The translations under genes and the position numbers were made by a program. Shown here in pieces: positions 26,816 through 37,255 of a stretch of 64,000 bases of DNA (position 1 is the first letter of the stretch; each line of letters starts with the position of its first letter). Origin of the DNA: Sulfurimonas sp. GTDB lineage: Bacteria; Campylobacterota; Campylobacteria; Campylobacterales; Sulfurimonadaceae. Location: contig NZ_JAPHUF010000010.1 in the NCBI RefSeq assembly GCF_026196735.1, positions 88,654 through 152,653 of the forward strand, written 5' to 3'. The notes under the pieces were generated by a model that was given only the letters and a program-made list of their open reading frames with translations, was not told the origin of the DNA and did no database searches.

Positions 26816-28030
26816 ATGAATGACATTAAAGTATTAATTAACAATGATAAAATAGGTACACTTTTTTTTGATAAGAAAAAACGAGAATATGGTTTTAATT
26901 ATGTAAAAAAGAGTGCTCCAATCTCTCTTACTATGCCATATAAACAATCCACATACTCATGGCAACACTATCTACATCCAATCTTTGAAATGAATCTGCC
27001 AGAGGGCTACTTATTTGAAATCTTTAAAAAATATCTTTCTAAAGAATATGGTTATATAGATGATTTTTTAGTTTTTTCATATTTAGCACCAAATATAGAG
27101 AGTAGACTGACCTTTGAAAGTGATTTTGACAAAAGATTATTTAAAGGTGTAGATATTGATGAAATTTTAAATAATGATAGTGAAGATACATTTATGAAAT
27201 TATTAAAAACTTTTTTAGATAAAAATGCTATATCTGGTGTTCAGCCAAAAACATTAGCTCTTATAAAAGATAAAGAGAGTTTATCACTTAAAGAGTATAT
27301 TGTTAAGACATGGGGAGAAGAGTATCCATATCTTGCTGAAAATGAATATTTTTGTATGAAGGCAGTCAAGTATGCTGGAGTTAGTGTTCCAAATATACGA
27401 CTATCTATTAACAAAAAGTTTTTATTGGTGGAGAAGTTTAATTATAACAAAAAAAGTGCTGAGTATCTGGGTTTTGAAGAGGTTTTGGTACTTTTAGGAA
27501 AAAATAGAGATAAAAAATATAGTGGCAGTTATGAGCAGATAGCAAAAACTGTTTATACCGTTTCTACAGACAAAGAAACCTCTATGAGTCAGCTATATAA
27601 AACTATAGTTATGAGTTATCTTCTAAAAAATGGAGATGCTCATTTAAAAAATTTTGGTGTTCTTTATGATAGTGAATTTAAGAGCATAAATTTTGCGCCA
27701 GCTTATGATATTGTAAATACAACTGCCTATATTTTCAAAGATAAACCTGCTTTAACAATGTTTGGAAAAAAGATTTGGTTTGGTAAAAAAGAGCTGATTA
27801 AATTCGGAATAAATCATTGTTATCTATCACTAAGTAACGCGACTGTTTTTTACGAAGAGTGCAATAATGCTTTAAAAAAAATTATAGAAGAGATTGAGGC
27901 GTATAAAAGTAATAATAAAACTTTTGATGATATAGCTTGTAAAATTATAGATAGCTGGAGATTGTCGCTAAATGAAAAAAGTTATAAGGAGATACCGGAT
28001 GAAATTATTCGAAATTGGACAGAAAATTAA
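26816..28030 (+). CDS. hipA: HipA-like serine/threonine kinase toxin
   Basis: A 404-aa HipA-fold protein. The N-terminal subdomain (about 1-100) is followed by ISGVQPK, the loop whose Ser is autophosphorylated in E. coli HipA, then VEKFNY, the catalytic block NGDAHLKNFG and APAYDIVNT with the metal-binding Asp. The kinase residues look intact. E. coli HipA phosphorylates glutamyl-tRNA synthetase and causes dormancy; the target here is unknown. The gene precedes its antitoxin gene and overlaps it by 32 bases, the reverse of the E. coli hipBA order. Confidence 0.88.
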   Translation: MNDIKVLINNDKIGTLFFDKKKREYGFNYVKKSAPISLTMPYKQSTYSWQHYLHPIFEMNLPEGYLFEIFKKYLSKEYGYIDDFLVFSYLAPNIESRLTFESDFDKRLFKGVDIDEILNNDSEDTFMKLLKTFLDKNAISGVQPKTLALIKDKESLSLKEYIVKTWGEEYPYLAENEYFCMKAVKYAGVSVPNIRLSINKKFLLVEKFNYNKKSAEYLGFEEVLVLLGKNRDKKYSGSYEQIAKTVYTVSTDKETSMSQLYKTIVMSYLLKNGDAHLKNFGVLYDSEFKSINFAPAYDIVNTTAYIFKDKPALTMFGKKIWFGKKELIKFGINHCYLSLSNATVFYEECNNALKKIIEEIEAYKSNNKTFDDIACKIIDSWRLSLNEKSYKEIPDEIIRNWTEN

Positions 28031-28244
28031 AGAATTGAGAAAAGATAAAGGTTTCACGCAAGAGCAGTTAGCTACAATATCTGGGATTTCCAGAGTAACT
28101 CTTGGTAAGCTTGAAAGAGGTCTGGTGGCTTCAGTATCCATAAAAACCTTAGACATTCTTTTAGATGCTTTAGATTATGAGATTGATTTTATGAAAAAAA
28201 ATACGGAAAGTTTTGGTTTACCAACATTAGATGAACTTGGATAA
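27999..28244 (+). CDS. hipB: HipB-like HTH antitoxin
   Basis: An 81-aa Xre-type helix-turn-helix protein from the ATG at 27999, which has AAGGAG eight bases upstream; the in-frame start at 27972 lacks such a site. The HTH covers about residues 7-60 (IKELRKDKGFTQEQLATISG, then SRVTLGKLERG), and a C-terminal tail follows. It should bind and neutralise the HipA-like toxin and repress the operon. Having its own strong ribosome-binding site inside hipA would keep antitoxin synthesis high relative to toxin. It ends one base before the convergent gene. Confidence 0.85.
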   Translation: MKLFEIGQKIKELRKDKGFTQEQLATISGISRVTLGKLERGLVASVSIKTLDILLDALDYEIDFMKKNTESFGLPTLDELG

Positions 28245-28245
28245 C

Positions 28246-29424
28246 TTAAACTATAACATGTCCAACAAACTTGCTCATATTATCCATAATCTCTGAGCCT
28301 TTTCTAAAGCTTAGTCCGCATGCTTCATATGCAAAAAAAACGCCGGCTTGGTATTTCGCTCCATTTTCATCTTTGTTAAAATCTGCATACTCTTGATAAA
28401 CTTTTTTATAGTTATCATATGGACCATCTATCTGCTCTACAGTAGTCCCGTCAGAGGTGATTATTTTTGTATTGGCGCCTTCTCTGCCAAAAACAGTTTT
28501 TTCAACCTGTTTAACACCTTTAAGCGGCTCAAAAAAGGTTTTAAGAAGGTATGGAGAGTCAGGAAACAGATCACTCAATATCTTAAGCATTCCTTTTGAC
28601 TGAAAGAGCAGGGTATATGCCGGATTGAGTATGATGGCATTTTGATTTTGTATGATATTTGTAAGAGTAGTTGCAAGTTCTGGCTCATCAGATGCAATAT
28701 CTTCCCAAGGGTATAGTTTAAACCAGTACTCGTACTGGTTGTCCTGGGCATCAAAGATTCCATTTTCATCAAACTTTACATCTTGCAGGTACTCAAAACC
28801 TGTGTTAAAACCTGCATCAGTGGCAATCTGTTGAAGCAGCTTTGTCGTAGCTTCTTCTTCATCATTGCCTTCTGTGGATGAAAAAAGTATCTTCCAACCA
28901 TCATATCTTTCATTGAAAAGTTCTGTATCTTCAAAAAGGGTAATAAGCCTTTTAAAATTGTTTTGAATAGCTTCATAAACATTATTGAATTGTTTTTCTT
29001 CATCCATATTATTTTGTTTTAGCAGTGCCCATTGAAGCAGGGCAGTCTCAAAAAGTGCTGTAGGGGTGTCTGCATTAAACTCTATAAGTTTTATTGGCTG
29101 AGAGTCAATACCGCCTGCTAAATCAAATCTACCATATATATGCCAGTGAACATCATTTTCCCAAGATTTTTTGATTATATCAATAAGATTAAAAGGGATT
29201 CCAAGTTCAAAAAAAAGGTCATTTTGAATGACATATTCTGCAGCTTCTACATACATGTCATATATCTCATTTGCAGCTTTATAATATGCTTCTGCTTCAT
29301 TTTGAGATATTTGAACCAATTCATCACTTACATATTTACTTCCATCAACATCTGTATGCCAAGTAAACCCTAGCTCATCTAGTGTTTTATCCTCTAGAGG
29401 ATTTACTTTTTGTAATTTAATCAA
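28246..29424 (-). CDS. Glutathionylspermidine-synthase-like ATP-grasp protein (YgiC/YjfC family)
   Basis: A 392-aa protein matching the C-terminal ATP-grasp ligase domain of glutathionylspermidine synthase (PF03738), without the amidase domain. Marks include GRFDLAGG, LIEFNADTPTALFE and a C-terminal EGANTKI region with the nucleotide-binding loop. Stand-alone members such as YgiC and YjfC do not make glutathionylspermidine, and their peptide substrate is unknown. It is paired, two bases away, with a lipoprotein gene, as E. coli ygiC is with ygiB. Confidence 0.86.
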   Translation of the reverse strand: MIKLQKVNPLEDKTLDELGFTWHTDVDGSKYVSDELVQISQNEAEAYYKAANEIYDMYVEAAEYVIQNDLFFELGIPFNLIDIIKKSWENDVHWHIYGRFDLAGGIDSQPIKLIEFNADTPTALFETALLQWALLKQNNMDEEKQFNNVYEAIQNNFKRLITLFEDTELFNERYDGWKILFSSTEGNDEEEATTKLLQQIATDAGFNTGFEYLQDVKFDENGIFDAQDNQYEYWFKLYPWEDIASDEPELATTLTNIIQNQNAIILNPAYTLLFQSKGMLKILSDLFPDSPYLLKTFFEPLKGVKQVEKTVFGREGANTKIITSDGTTVEQIDGPYDNYKKVYQEYADFNKDENGAKYQAGVFFAYEACGLSFRKGSEIMDNMSKFVGHVIV

Positions 29425-29426
29425 TT

Positions 29427-29996
29427 TTAACCACCAAATCTTCTGCTGCCATAAGAAGAAGATCCGCTCTTGCTGCCAAAAAAGCTTTTTTTTGATGAAG
29501 TTCTGCTTCTCTCCGCTTTACCTGCAGCTGAACGGCTGTAAGCACTTTTATTTACTGAAGTAGACCTGTTGGCAAAGTTTTTATTATTCATAAGAGCATT
29601 GCCAATCATATTACCCATAAGTGAACCAGCAGCAACAGCAAGTATAGTTCCTCCTAAGCCCATACCGGTACTACTATCACCACTTTGAACTGTCTCAGAT
29701 GTGCCATCTTGTACTTTTTGATACTCTTGTTCAGCAAGAGCCTTCATCTCGGTTTCATTCATAAAGCGTTCAACTATATTGCCATTTTCGTCTTTTTCAC
29801 GAATTATTGCTCTATTTGGGCCTTCTGTAGGCATCTCTTCAACTACAACATATTTTCCGTTTGTCTGTTGTTCAATTACAAGGTATCTATTTTTCATCTG
29901 TTCTTGCGGTGCTTCACAGCCGCTAAGAACACTCATCATTATTACACCCGCACTTCCAAGTGCAACGCCACCGGCTAAGCTAGAAATATGCTTCAC
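29427..29996 (-). CDS. UPF0323-family lipoprotein
   Basis: A 189-aa protein with an N-terminal hydrophobic stretch and a lipobox ending in LSGC (Cys27), so it is a lipoprotein. The middle part contains repeated acidic/polar segments. A glycine-rich hydrophobic stretch (GMGLGGTILAVAAGSLMGNMIG) lies near 115-135, and the C-terminus is rich in Ser, Gly and Arg and ends in RRFGG. It resembles the Campylobacterota family typified by HP_0232. It sits directly before the ATP-grasp gene, so the two are probably co-translated and functionally linked, perhaps with the C-terminal Gly-rich tail as a substrate. Confidence 0.83.
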   Translation of the reverse strand: MKHISSLAGGVALGSAGVIMMSVLSGCEAPQEQMKNRYLVIEQQTNGKYVVVEEMPTEGPNRAIIREKDENGNIVERFMNETEMKALAEQEYQKVQDGTSETVQSGDSSTGMGLGGTILAVAAGSLMGNMIGNALMNNKNFANRSTSVNKSAYSRSAAGKAERSRTSSKKSFFGSKSGSSSYGSRRFGG

Positions 29997-30436
29997 TATT
30001 TCAAATCCTTTTTATTTAATAGTATAGTTTTCTTTAATTCATAATCGTAAAATGTTATCTGTTTTCTTCCATCATAATAAATATCACCATGATATATATA
30101 CCTGCTGTCTTTGAGTGTTGTGTTTTTTGTCATAAACAGCATTTCACCAACAGTATATCCAACGCTTGGAATAAGGGTTGACATTGCAAGTATAGATAAA
30201 AAACCTATTATAGCAATACTGATTTTGTCATTATTAAGATAAATAATAATAAAGCCCAATATAACTGAAAATAAAAAGAAGATATACAGGTTTTGATTGT
30301 CTGCAAATAAAATATTGTAGTATAGGTCTATATTATAAAAATCTATGTAGTTCTGCTGAATCCCCAAAAATATAAAAAAATCAAAAATAAATGTAAAAAA
30401 CATACCGGTCAAAAGTGCTTGTAAAATTTTAGTCAT
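29996..30436 (-). CDS. Small membrane protein of unknown function
   Basis: A 146-aa protein that I do not recognise. It has three or four predicted membrane segments in the first 100 residues (about 5-25, 50-68, 75-95) and a polar C-terminal tail with a DIYYDGRKQITFYDYELKK segment. It overlaps the start of the lipoprotein gene by one base and the end of the next upstream gene by four, so it belongs to the carB-to-ATP-grasp transcription unit. Confidence 0.65.
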   Translation of the reverse strand: MTKILQALLTGMFFTFIFDFFIFLGIQQNYIDFYNIDLYYNILFADNQNLYIFFLFSVILGFIIIYLNNDKISIAIIGFLSILAMSTLIPSVGYTVGEMLFMTKNTTLKDSRYIYHGDIYYDGRKQITFYDYELKKTILLNKKDLK

Positions 30437-30867
30437 CTTAGCTTTATCCTCTTGTTTCGATTAATTTTTATAAGTGCCGAGGAACTCTTTTCAACAAGTC
30501 CATTAACATCTTCTATTATTATATCAGCTTTTGATTCACAAAACTCCCTGTTAAAACTTTCATTGCTTTTGTTGGCAGAAGTTGAGTAGTGCCAAGAGGA
30601 GTCTCTTAGTATTTGAGAATTCAATGTAGTCGCAGCAACTCTAAATGCTCTATTTTTTACTATAAATGTTGTTTTTTTAGCTCTACGAACTAATTTTTTA
30701 TTACTATTTGAAACTCTATTGCCGGATTCTAAAAAACTTTTGAAGTTACTGTAGACTTTTATAAATGGTTTTGTAGCAGAGCGGGACTTAATCTCATAAA
30801 GGTTTTTGCTGTTTTGAGATAAAAAACCGACAGTAGTGTCGGTTTGAGTTAGGATTATTTGTGACAT
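30433..30867 (-). CDS. Short Sua5/YrdC/YciO-family protein
   Basis: A 144-aa protein whose N-terminus IILTQTDTTVGFLSQN is the nucleotide-binding opening of the Sua5/YrdC/YciO family, followed by IKSRSATKPF in the expected place. The rest is Ser/Lys-rich and diverges from the family. YrdC itself is about 180-190 aa, so this is shorter and may be a Campylobacterota-specific YciO variant, not the tRNA threonylcarbamoyladenosine enzyme. It begins one base after the carB stop. Confidence 0.72.
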   Translation of the reverse strand: MSQIILTQTDTTVGFLSQNSKNLYEIKSRSATKPFIKVYSNFKSFLESGNRVSNSNKKLVRRAKKTTFIVKNRAFRVAATTLNSQILRDSSWHYSTSANKSNESFNREFCESKADIIIEDVNGLVEKSSSALIKINRNKRIKLR

Positions 30868-30868
30868 C

Positions 30869-33800
30869 TCAAGCTAGAAAGTCTTGTAGTGCTTTGACAT
30901 CTGACCATGAGTCATCTTTCATCTCGTCAAGTGCAAGTATTAGTGCTCTCGCAGCACTAAGAGTAGTAAAATATGGAATACTTCTTTTTAGTACCTCTTG
31001 GCGAATTACTACAGCGTCTTTTTTAGAGGTGTTGTTGTCTGAAGTGTTGATTGCCATTGAGATTTCGTCATTTTTCATACTATCTTCAATATTTGGACGA
31101 CCCTCAGAGATTTTAAGAACTACTTCACAAGGAATGCCCGCTTCTTCTATTATAGCTTGAGTACCTTTTGTTGCTACAAGTTTAAACCCATGTCTATGCA
31201 GTCCGCTTGCTATTTCAGGAGCGTGTCGTTTGTCTGTATCTACAAAAGATAAAAAGCATGTTCCATCTGTTGGGATTTTATTTCCGGCAGAGAGTTGAGC
31301 TTTTGCAAAACTAATACCAAAGTTTGAACTGATTCCCATAACTTCACCGGTTGATTTCATCTCAGGAGAAAGAACCAAGTCTGCACCATAAAGCTTATGG
31401 AAAGGAAATACTGCCTCTTTTACGGAGACATGACCTTTAAGTTTTGGCTTTAATAGACCGTTTACTTCTTGAACTATGCTATATTTGTCATAATATTCAA
31501 GGGCATCTCTAAGAGTTTCCCCAACCATAACACGAGTAGCAACTTTGGCTAGTGGCATGCCGGTAGCTTTAGATACAAAAGGAACTGTTCTTGAAGCTCT
31601 TGGATTAACTTCGATTAGATATATTTCATCCTGAAAGATTGCATATTGAACATTCATAAGTCCTACGACTCCAAGCCCAAGAGCGATTGTTTTAGTTTGT
31701 TGCTCTACTTTTTCAATCATCTCTGCAGAAAGATTTACAGGAGGAAGTGAACATGCACTGTCACCAGAGTGAATTCCGGCTTCTTCGATGTGCTGCATAA
31801 CAGAGCCGATATAAACATCAGTTCCATCACAGATAGCATCAACATCAAGTTCAATTGCCTGGTCAAGAAATTTGTCAATTAAAACCGGAGCTTCATTTGA
31901 AACGCTTATTGCTAATGTCATATACTCTGCAAGTTCTTCTTGGGAATAAACGATTTTCATACCGCGTCCACCAAGAACAAAAGATGGGCGAACAAGAACA
32001 GGAAAACCTAACTTCTCAGCAATTGCAGGAGCTTCTTCTTTTGTTCTTGCTAATCCATTTGCGGGTTGCTTAAGTCCATGTTTGTTTACAAAATCAGAGA
32101 ACTGCTCTCTATCTTCTGCAAGATCGATTACAGCAGATGGAGTACCTGCAATCTTAGCGCCTATTTTAGTAAGTCCATCTGCAAGTTTTAGCGGAGTTTG
32201 TCCACCAAAGTGAACAATAATTCCATCTGGCTGCTCATTTTCTATAACTTCTCGTACATGTTCAAAGTCAATTGGCTCAAAATAGAGTACATCTGAGGTG
32301 TCGTAGTCAGTAGAAACCGTTTCAGGATTACAGTTATACATGATACACTCAATATCCATTTCTTTTAGAGCAAATGCCGCATGAACACAGCAGTAGTCAA
32401 ATTCGATACCTTGACCGATTCTGTTTGGTCCACCGCCAAGTATAAGAACTTTTTTATTGTCACTTACACGACTAGTTACATTAGGAAGCTTAGTGATGTT
32501 TGTAGTTGAGTAAAGATATGGTGTTAATGCTTCAAATTCAGCTGCACATGTATCGACTTCATTAAATTCTAAAGATACACCCAAAGCTTTTCTTTTTTCG
32601 TAAACTTCATTTTCGCTAACATTTTGATTTGAGTTTTTAGCTATTAATTGAGAAATTCTTTTATCCGAAAAACCATCAACCTTGATGCTTCTCATAAACT
32701 CTGCATCAAACAGGATTTTATCTGTAATAGTAGTCTCAGATTCTAACATCTCTTGCATTTGGCACAAAAACCATGGATCGATTTGACATGTGTCAAACAT
32801 CTCCTCAACGCTCATTCCACGACGGAAACCTTCAGCTACATAAAGAATGCGCTCTGCATTTGGACGACGGATTTCATGTTTAACAAACGCATCATCAGCA
32901 TCTATAGGTTCAAAACCACATAGACCGGTCTCAAGTGAGCAAAGAGCTTTTTGCAAAGACTCTTTAAATGTTCTACCAATTGCCATAACTTCACCAACAC
33001 TTTTCATGCTTGTGCTAAGTGTATTTACAGCCTCTGGGAATTTTTCAAAAGTAAAACGAGGAATCTTTGTAACAACATAATCAATTACAGGTTCAAATGA
33101 AGCAGGAGTACCTGTAATATCATTCGTAATTTCATCAAGAGTAAAACCAACAGCCAAAAGTGTTGCTACTTTTGCAATAGGATAGCCGGTAGCTTTAGAA
33201 GCTAATGCAGATGAGCGACTTACACGAGGATTCATCTCAATAACAATCATTCTGCCTGTTTTTGGGTCAATTGAGAATTGAACATTGGACCCACCGGTAT
33301 CAACACCGATCTCTCTTAAAATGTCAAAAGAAGCATTACGCATTCTTTGGTACTCTTTGTCAGTTAAAGTAAGAGCGGGTGCAACTGTAATAGAATCTCC
33401 GGTATGAACACCCATTGGGTCAAAATTTTCAATTGCACATACGATAATACAGTTATCCGCTTTGTCGCGAATAACTTCCATTTCATACTCTTTCCAACCT
33501 AGCATAGATTCCATAATTTCAATTTCACCAACTGGAGAAGCCGAGAGACCTTCTTGTGCCAATTTTTTAAACTCTTCCATGTTGTATGCTACACCTGAAC
33601 CACCACCTGCAAGTGTAAAAGAAGCTCTGCTAATGACCGGGAAACCAATCTCTTTTGCTACAGCTATTGCTTCATCAACACTGTATGCATTATTGCTTTT
33701 TGGTAAATCCATACCAATTTTTATCATAGCCTCATTAAAAGCTGAACGGTCTTCACCTTTGTGGATAGCTTCGGGAGATGCACCTAAAAACTCTACTCCC

Positions 33801-34126
33801 TCCAACATTCCTTTTTCATACATGCTTGTTGCTACATTTAGCGCAGTCTGTCCGCCCATCGTTGGAAGTACGGCATCAACTTTTTCATCTTTGATAATCT
33901 TAGCGATTATATCTTCTTTGATAGGTTCAATGTAGGTTCTATCAGCAAACTCAGGGTCTGTCATAATAGTTGCTGGATTAGAGTTGATAAGAACTACGCG
34001 ATAACCTAGCTCTTTTAAAGTTTTAACTGCTTGAGTTCCGGAGTAGTCAAATTCACAAGCTTGACCAATAATTATTGGACCGGAGCCTATAAGTAAAATA
34101 GTATGAATGTCGGTGCGTTTTGGCAT
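30869..34126 (-). CDS. carB: Carbamoyl-phosphate synthase large subunit
   Basis: A full-length 1085-aa protein built of two homologous halves: two ATP-grasp carboxyphosphate and carbamate domains, an oligomerisation domain and a C-terminal MGS-like allosteric domain (from about 935). The N-terminal [18 protein letters not shown], the second-half repeat [19 protein letters not shown] and the [15 protein letters not shown] segment identify it. It uses ammonia from CarA to make carbamoyl phosphate for arginine and pyrimidines. CarA is not in the window. The ATG is preceded by AGGTAAAAA, and 82 bases separate it from mreC, as in the Campylobacter order. Confidence 0.97.
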   Translation of the reverse strand: MPKRTDIHTILLIGSGPIIIGQACEFDYSGTQAVKTLKELGYRVVLINSNPATIMTDPEFADRTYIEPIKEDIIAKIIKDEKVDAVLPTMGGQTALNVATSMYEKGMLEGVEFLGASPEAIHKGEDRSAFNEAMIKIGMDLPKSNNAYSVDEAIAVAKEIGFPVISRASFTLAGGGSGVAYNMEEFKKLAQEGLSASPVGEIEIMESMLGWKEYEMEVIRDKADNCIIVCAIENFDPMGVHTGDSITVAPALTLTDKEYQRMRNASFDILREIGVDTGGSNVQFSIDPKTGRMIVIEMNPRVSRSSALASKATGYPIAKVATLLAVGFTLDEITNDITGTPASFEPVIDYVVTKIPRFTFEKFPEAVNTLSTSMKSVGEVMAIGRTFKESLQKALCSLETGLCGFEPIDADDAFVKHEIRRPNAERILYVAEGFRRGMSVEEMFDTCQIDPWFLCQMQEMLESETTITDKILFDAEFMRSIKVDGFSDKRISQLIAKNSNQNVSENEVYEKRKALGVSLEFNEVDTCAAEFEALTPYLYSTTNITKLPNVTSRVSDNKKVLILGGGPNRIGQGIEFDYCCVHAAFALKEMDIECIMYNCNPETVSTDYDTSDVLYFEPIDFEHVREVIENEQPDGIIVHFGGQTPLKLADGLTKIGAKIAGTPSAVIDLAEDREQFSDFVNKHGLKQPANGLARTKEEAPAIAEKLGFPVLVRPSFVLGGRGMKIVYSQEELAEYMTLAISVSNEAPVLIDKFLDQAIELDVDAICDGTDVYIGSVMQHIEEAGIHSGDSACSLPPVNLSAEMIEKVEQQTKTIALGLGVVGLMNVQYAIFQDEIYLIEVNPRASRTVPFVSKATGMPLAKVATRVMVGETLRDALEYYDKYSIVQEVNGLLKPKLKGHVSVKEAVFPFHKLYGADLVLSPEMKSTGEVMGISSNFGISFAKAQLSAGNKIPTDGTCFLSFVDTDKRHAPEIASGLHRHGFKLVATKGTQAIIEEAGIPCEVVLKISEGRPNIEDSMKNDEISMAINTSDNNTSKKDAVVIRQEVLKRSIPYFTTLSAARALILALDEMKDDSWSDVKALQDFLA

Positions 34127-34208
34127 TTTTTACCTTTAATATTTGTACATAAAAAAATTTGTTTATTATAGGCAAAAAGCACTTAAGATTTGATGAGTTT
34201 TGTTAGCT

Positions 34209-34976
34209 TTACTTAACTTTTTTTATCATATGAAAATAGTTTGGGTCATTGGCTTTGTAGTATGGCTCTATAACAGCATTTTGGTAACCTTGAGATTTTG
34301 TAACAGATATTACGGTTCCAACTTTTAGCCCCTTGAAAAAAATCTCATCTAAACCAGAAGTTGTAACTTCATCTCCCTTTTTTATAGAAAACCATGCCGG
34401 AATAAACTTAACAACTAAGTTTTTTGCACTGTTGCCATGAGCGATTCCAGGTGCTTTTGAATCACCAATATAAACAGCGTACGAACTCTTTATATCTCTG
34501 TTTAAAAGGCCTAAAGCTCTTCCATTTTCTGAGACAACAATTCCTGCTACTAACTCTTTATATGTAAGGCCATATACCCTAGATGAATTATAATCAGGCA
34601 CTTCTAGCCAGATTCTATTTAAATCTGCAAATTTTTGATAAGAAATAGTTCTTACAAGTTCTACTTTTGGATCTGTCTTAATACTCGAATGATTCTCTTG
34701 AAATAAGTCATTAATCTCAGAAGCAAGTTGTTGCATTACAAGATGGTTGTTTTCATATTTTTGAAGTTTTTCTTCTAGTTCTGCTATATGCTTTGCTTGA
34801 AAAAAGTGTTTATCGATAGTTTTTTGTATGAATTCTGTGCTATCGTGGTAGTTTATTTTAATGCTATTAAGTATAGAAATAAATGGTGATTGTATTATAT
34901 TTGTATAATACAGTGCACTCACGAGGAGCGCAATAAAAATAAATAAAAAGCTAAACAGCCCCTTAGTCATTGTCAA
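34209..34976 (-). CDS. mreC: Rod-shape-determining protein MreC
   Basis: A 255-aa protein with one N-terminal membrane anchor (about residues 6-26), a coiled-coil stretch at about 50-85 (IAELEEKLQKYENNHLV) and the periplasmic beta-rich MreC domain with GLLNRDIKSSYAVYIGDS and GDEVTTSGLDEIFFKGLKVG. It links cytoplasmic MreB to the peptidoglycan synthesis complex at the inner membrane. Its start overlaps the end of mreB by 14 bases, so the two are co-translated. No mreD follows, as in other Campylobacterota. Confidence 0.94.
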   Translation of the reverse strand: MTMTKGLFSFLFIFIALLVSALYYTNIIQSPFISILNSIKINYHDSTEFIQKTIDKHFFQAKHIAELEEKLQKYENNHLVMQQLASEINDLFQENHSSIKTDPKVELVRTISYQKFADLNRIWLEVPDYNSSRVYGLTYKELVAGIVVSENGRALGLLNRDIKSSYAVYIGDSKAPGIAHGNSAKNLVVKFIPAWFSIKKGDEVTTSGLDEIFFKGLKVGTVISVTKSQGYQNAVIEPYYKANDPNYFHMIKKVK

Positions 34977-36000
34977 AAAGTTCTTGTAGTAGGTCTATCT
35001 CTTCTAGTGCACGGCCAGTTCCGCGAGCAACAGCAAGCAGAGGCTCATCAGCAACATATACAGGAATTTTTACAATATCAGATAAATATTTATCAAGTTG
35101 ACGGATTAGAGCTCCACCACCAGTTAATATAATACCATGGTTTACTATGTCTCCTGCTAAATCCGGAGGCATCTGCTCTAGTACATCACGAAGAGCCTCT
35201 CCAATTTCTTTAAGAGGGTCTCTCATCGCTTCTCTAGCATCTTCACTTGTCAATTCAACAGAACTCAAAAGTCCTTCTACTTGGTCTCTACCGTTTATTA
35301 CCATTACTAGTTCTTCATCGAGTGTAACAGCAGTACCTATAGTTATTTTAATCTCTTCAGCAACTCTCTCACCGATAAGTAAGTTGTATTTTTTTCTAAC
35401 ATAGTTGATTATGCCTTGGTCTATCTTATCTCCGGCAGTACGGATTGATTTTGAAAGTACAAGACCACCTAGTGAAACAACACCAATTTCAGTTGTACCA
35501 CCACCAATATCAACTACTAAATTTCCTTGTGGTTCTCTTATTTCTACACCTGCACCAATTGCCGCTGCCATAGGTTCTTCAATAAGAAAAACCTCTCTTG
35601 CACCTGCACTCAAAGCTGATTCACGAACGGCTTTGCGTTCAACTTGAGTAAGACCATAAGGAACACAGATAATAATTCTTGGACTGATAAGGCTGCTTCT
35701 GCCGTGCGCTTTTTCTATGAACTTTCTAATCATTTTCTCAGTCATGTCAAAGTCAGCGATAACTCCATCACGCATAGGTCTAATTGCTTTGATATTTCCC
35801 GGAGTTTTACCAACCATATCTTTTGCTTCTTGCCCAACCGCTAAAACTCTTTGTTGTCCATATTTTTCTGTTTTAACTGCAACCACAGAAGGCTCATTAA
35901 TGATGATACCTCTACCTTTTGCGATAACAATCGTATTCGCTGTTCCTAAATCTATTGATAAATCGTTTGAAAAAAGACCAACTAGTTTATTAAATATCAT
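34963..36000 (-). CDS. mreB: Rod-shape-determining actin homologue MreB
   Basis: A 345-aa actin-like ATPase: LSIDLGTANTIV is the phosphate 1 loop, LVVDIGGGTTEIGVVSLGG the phosphate 2 loop and ILTGGGALI the adenosine-binding motif. It forms membrane-bound filaments that direct lateral cell-wall synthesis, which implies a rod- or spiral-shaped cell. It lies between clpX and mreC in the conserved order. Confidence 0.97.
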   Translation of the reverse strand: MIFNKLVGLFSNDLSIDLGTANTIVIAKGRGIIINEPSVVAVKTEKYGQQRVLAVGQEAKDMVGKTPGNIKAIRPMRDGVIADFDMTEKMIRKFIEKAHGRSSLISPRIIICVPYGLTQVERKAVRESALSAGAREVFLIEEPMAAAIGAGVEIREPQGNLVVDIGGGTTEIGVVSLGGLVLSKSIRTAGDKIDQGIINYVRKKYNLLIGERVAEEIKITIGTAVTLDEELVMVINGRDQVEGLLSSVELTSEDAREAMRDPLKEIGEALRDVLEQMPPDLAGDIVNHGIILTGGGALIRQLDKYLSDIVKIPVYVADEPLLAVARGTGRALEEIDLLQELFDND

Positions 36001-36010
36001 TTATACTGCC

Positions 36011-37255
36011 TTATGCTATTTGTTTTGTTTGTTTTTTGATGTAAACAGGAGCTTCACCATCGTCAATTACGGCTTTTGTTATTAAAACTTCGTATCCGCT
36101 ATATTCTGGGAGCTCATACATGATATCTATCATATTTTCTTCTAAAATTGCACGAAGACCGCGAGCACCAGTTTTTCTTTTTATAGATTTCTTTGCAATA
36201 GCTCTTAGTGCATCATCTTCAAAGTTAAGTTCTACATTGTCAATTGAAAAAAGTTTTTTATATTGTTTGATAACAGAGTTTTTAGGCTCAGTTAAAATAC
36301 GAACCATGTCATCTTCTGTTATTTCATTTAAAGATGCGATAATAGGGAGACGACCAACAAGCTCAGGAATGAGACCATAACTAACCAAGTCATCAGGCTC
36401 AACCATAGCGTAAGTAGTTTTTTGCTCATCTTTACTTTTTTTCTCTTGACCAAAGCCTAAAACATTCTCACCCTGTTTTTTCTTCATAATCTCATCAAGA
36501 CCATCAAACGCACCACCGCAAATAAATAGTATTCCAGTAGTATCAATCTGAGTAAATTCTTGATTTGGATGCTTTCTTCCGCCCTTTGGAGGGATGTTAA
36601 CCATCGCACCTTCGATAATTTTTAAAAGTGCCTGTTGAACACCTTCTCCGGAAACATCACGAGTTATAGAGCGGTTTTCACTCATACGAGATATTTTATC
36701 TACTTCATCGATAAAAACGATTCCTTGTTGAGCTTTTTCAACATCACCATCTGCAGCTTGAATAAGTTTAGTCAGAATGTTTTCAACATCTTCACCAACA
36801 TATCCGGCTTCTGTCAGGCTTGTTGCATCAGCAATTGCAATAGGAACATTTAAAACTCTTGCAATAGTTTGCGCCATAAGAGTCTTTCCGCTTCCAGTAG
36901 GTCCAATCAGAAGTACATTAGATTTTGTGATTTCTGTATCGTCATCAGTTACTGCATCAGTTTTAAAGATTCTTTTGTAATGGTTATAAACTGCTACACT
37001 TACGAGTTTTCTAGCTCGCTCTTGACCAATAACATAGTCACCTAGAAAGTTATTTAACTCTTTGGGAGTCATCAACTTTATAACTGCATCAACTAAGTCA
37101 TTATCTTCAGCAGATGCCGATTCAGAGTCATCACCGAACATAATCTTATATGCGGAAATTACACAGTTTTTACATATGTAGACTCCATTTCCGGCTATCA
37201 GCGGGTTTTCATCGCTCTCAGGAGCATCACAAAAACTACAAGTTCTATGAATCAT
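36011..37255 (-). CDS. clpX: ATP-dependent Clp protease ATP-binding subunit ClpX
   Basis: A 414-aa AAA+ unfoldase. The N-terminal zinc-binding domain has four cysteines (Cys7, Cys10 and the ICKNC pair near 28-31); the Walker A motif is GPTGSGKT, followed by the GYVGED pore loop, Walker [10 protein letters not shown] and sensor regions. It feeds tagged proteins to ClpP. The start overlaps the lpxA stop by four bases, and mreB follows after ten. Confidence 0.97.
   Translation of the reverse strand: MIHRTCSFCDAPESDENPLIAGNGVYICKNCVISAYKIMFGDDSESASAEDNDLVDAVIKLMTPKELNNFLGDYVIGQERARKLVSVAVYNHYKRIFKTDAVTDDDTEITKSNVLLIGPTGSGKTLMAQTIARVLNVPIAIADATSLTEAGYVGEDVENILTKLIQAADGDVEKAQQGIVFIDEVDKISRMSENRSITRDVSGEGVQQALLKIIEGAMVNIPPKGGRKHPNQEFTQIDTTGILFICGGAFDGLDEIMKKKQGENVLGFGQEKKSKDEQKTTYAMVEPDDLVSYGLIPELVGRLPIIASLNEITEDDMVRILTEPKNSVIKQYKKLFSIDNVELNFEDDALRAIAKKSIKRKTGARGLRAILEENMIDIMYELPEYSGYEVLITKAVIDDGEAPVYIKKQTKQIA

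Noticed and set aside
33462..33935. 157-codon open frame on the + strand inside carB
   Set aside because: It lies fully inside the well-supported carB on the other strand, has no family features, and its Ser/Ile-rich composition is what the antisense of an AT-rich gene gives.
35147..35647. Two + strand open frames inside mreB
   Set aside because: Shadow frames of mreB, Ser/Thr/Pro-rich, with no ribosome-binding site or recognisable domain.
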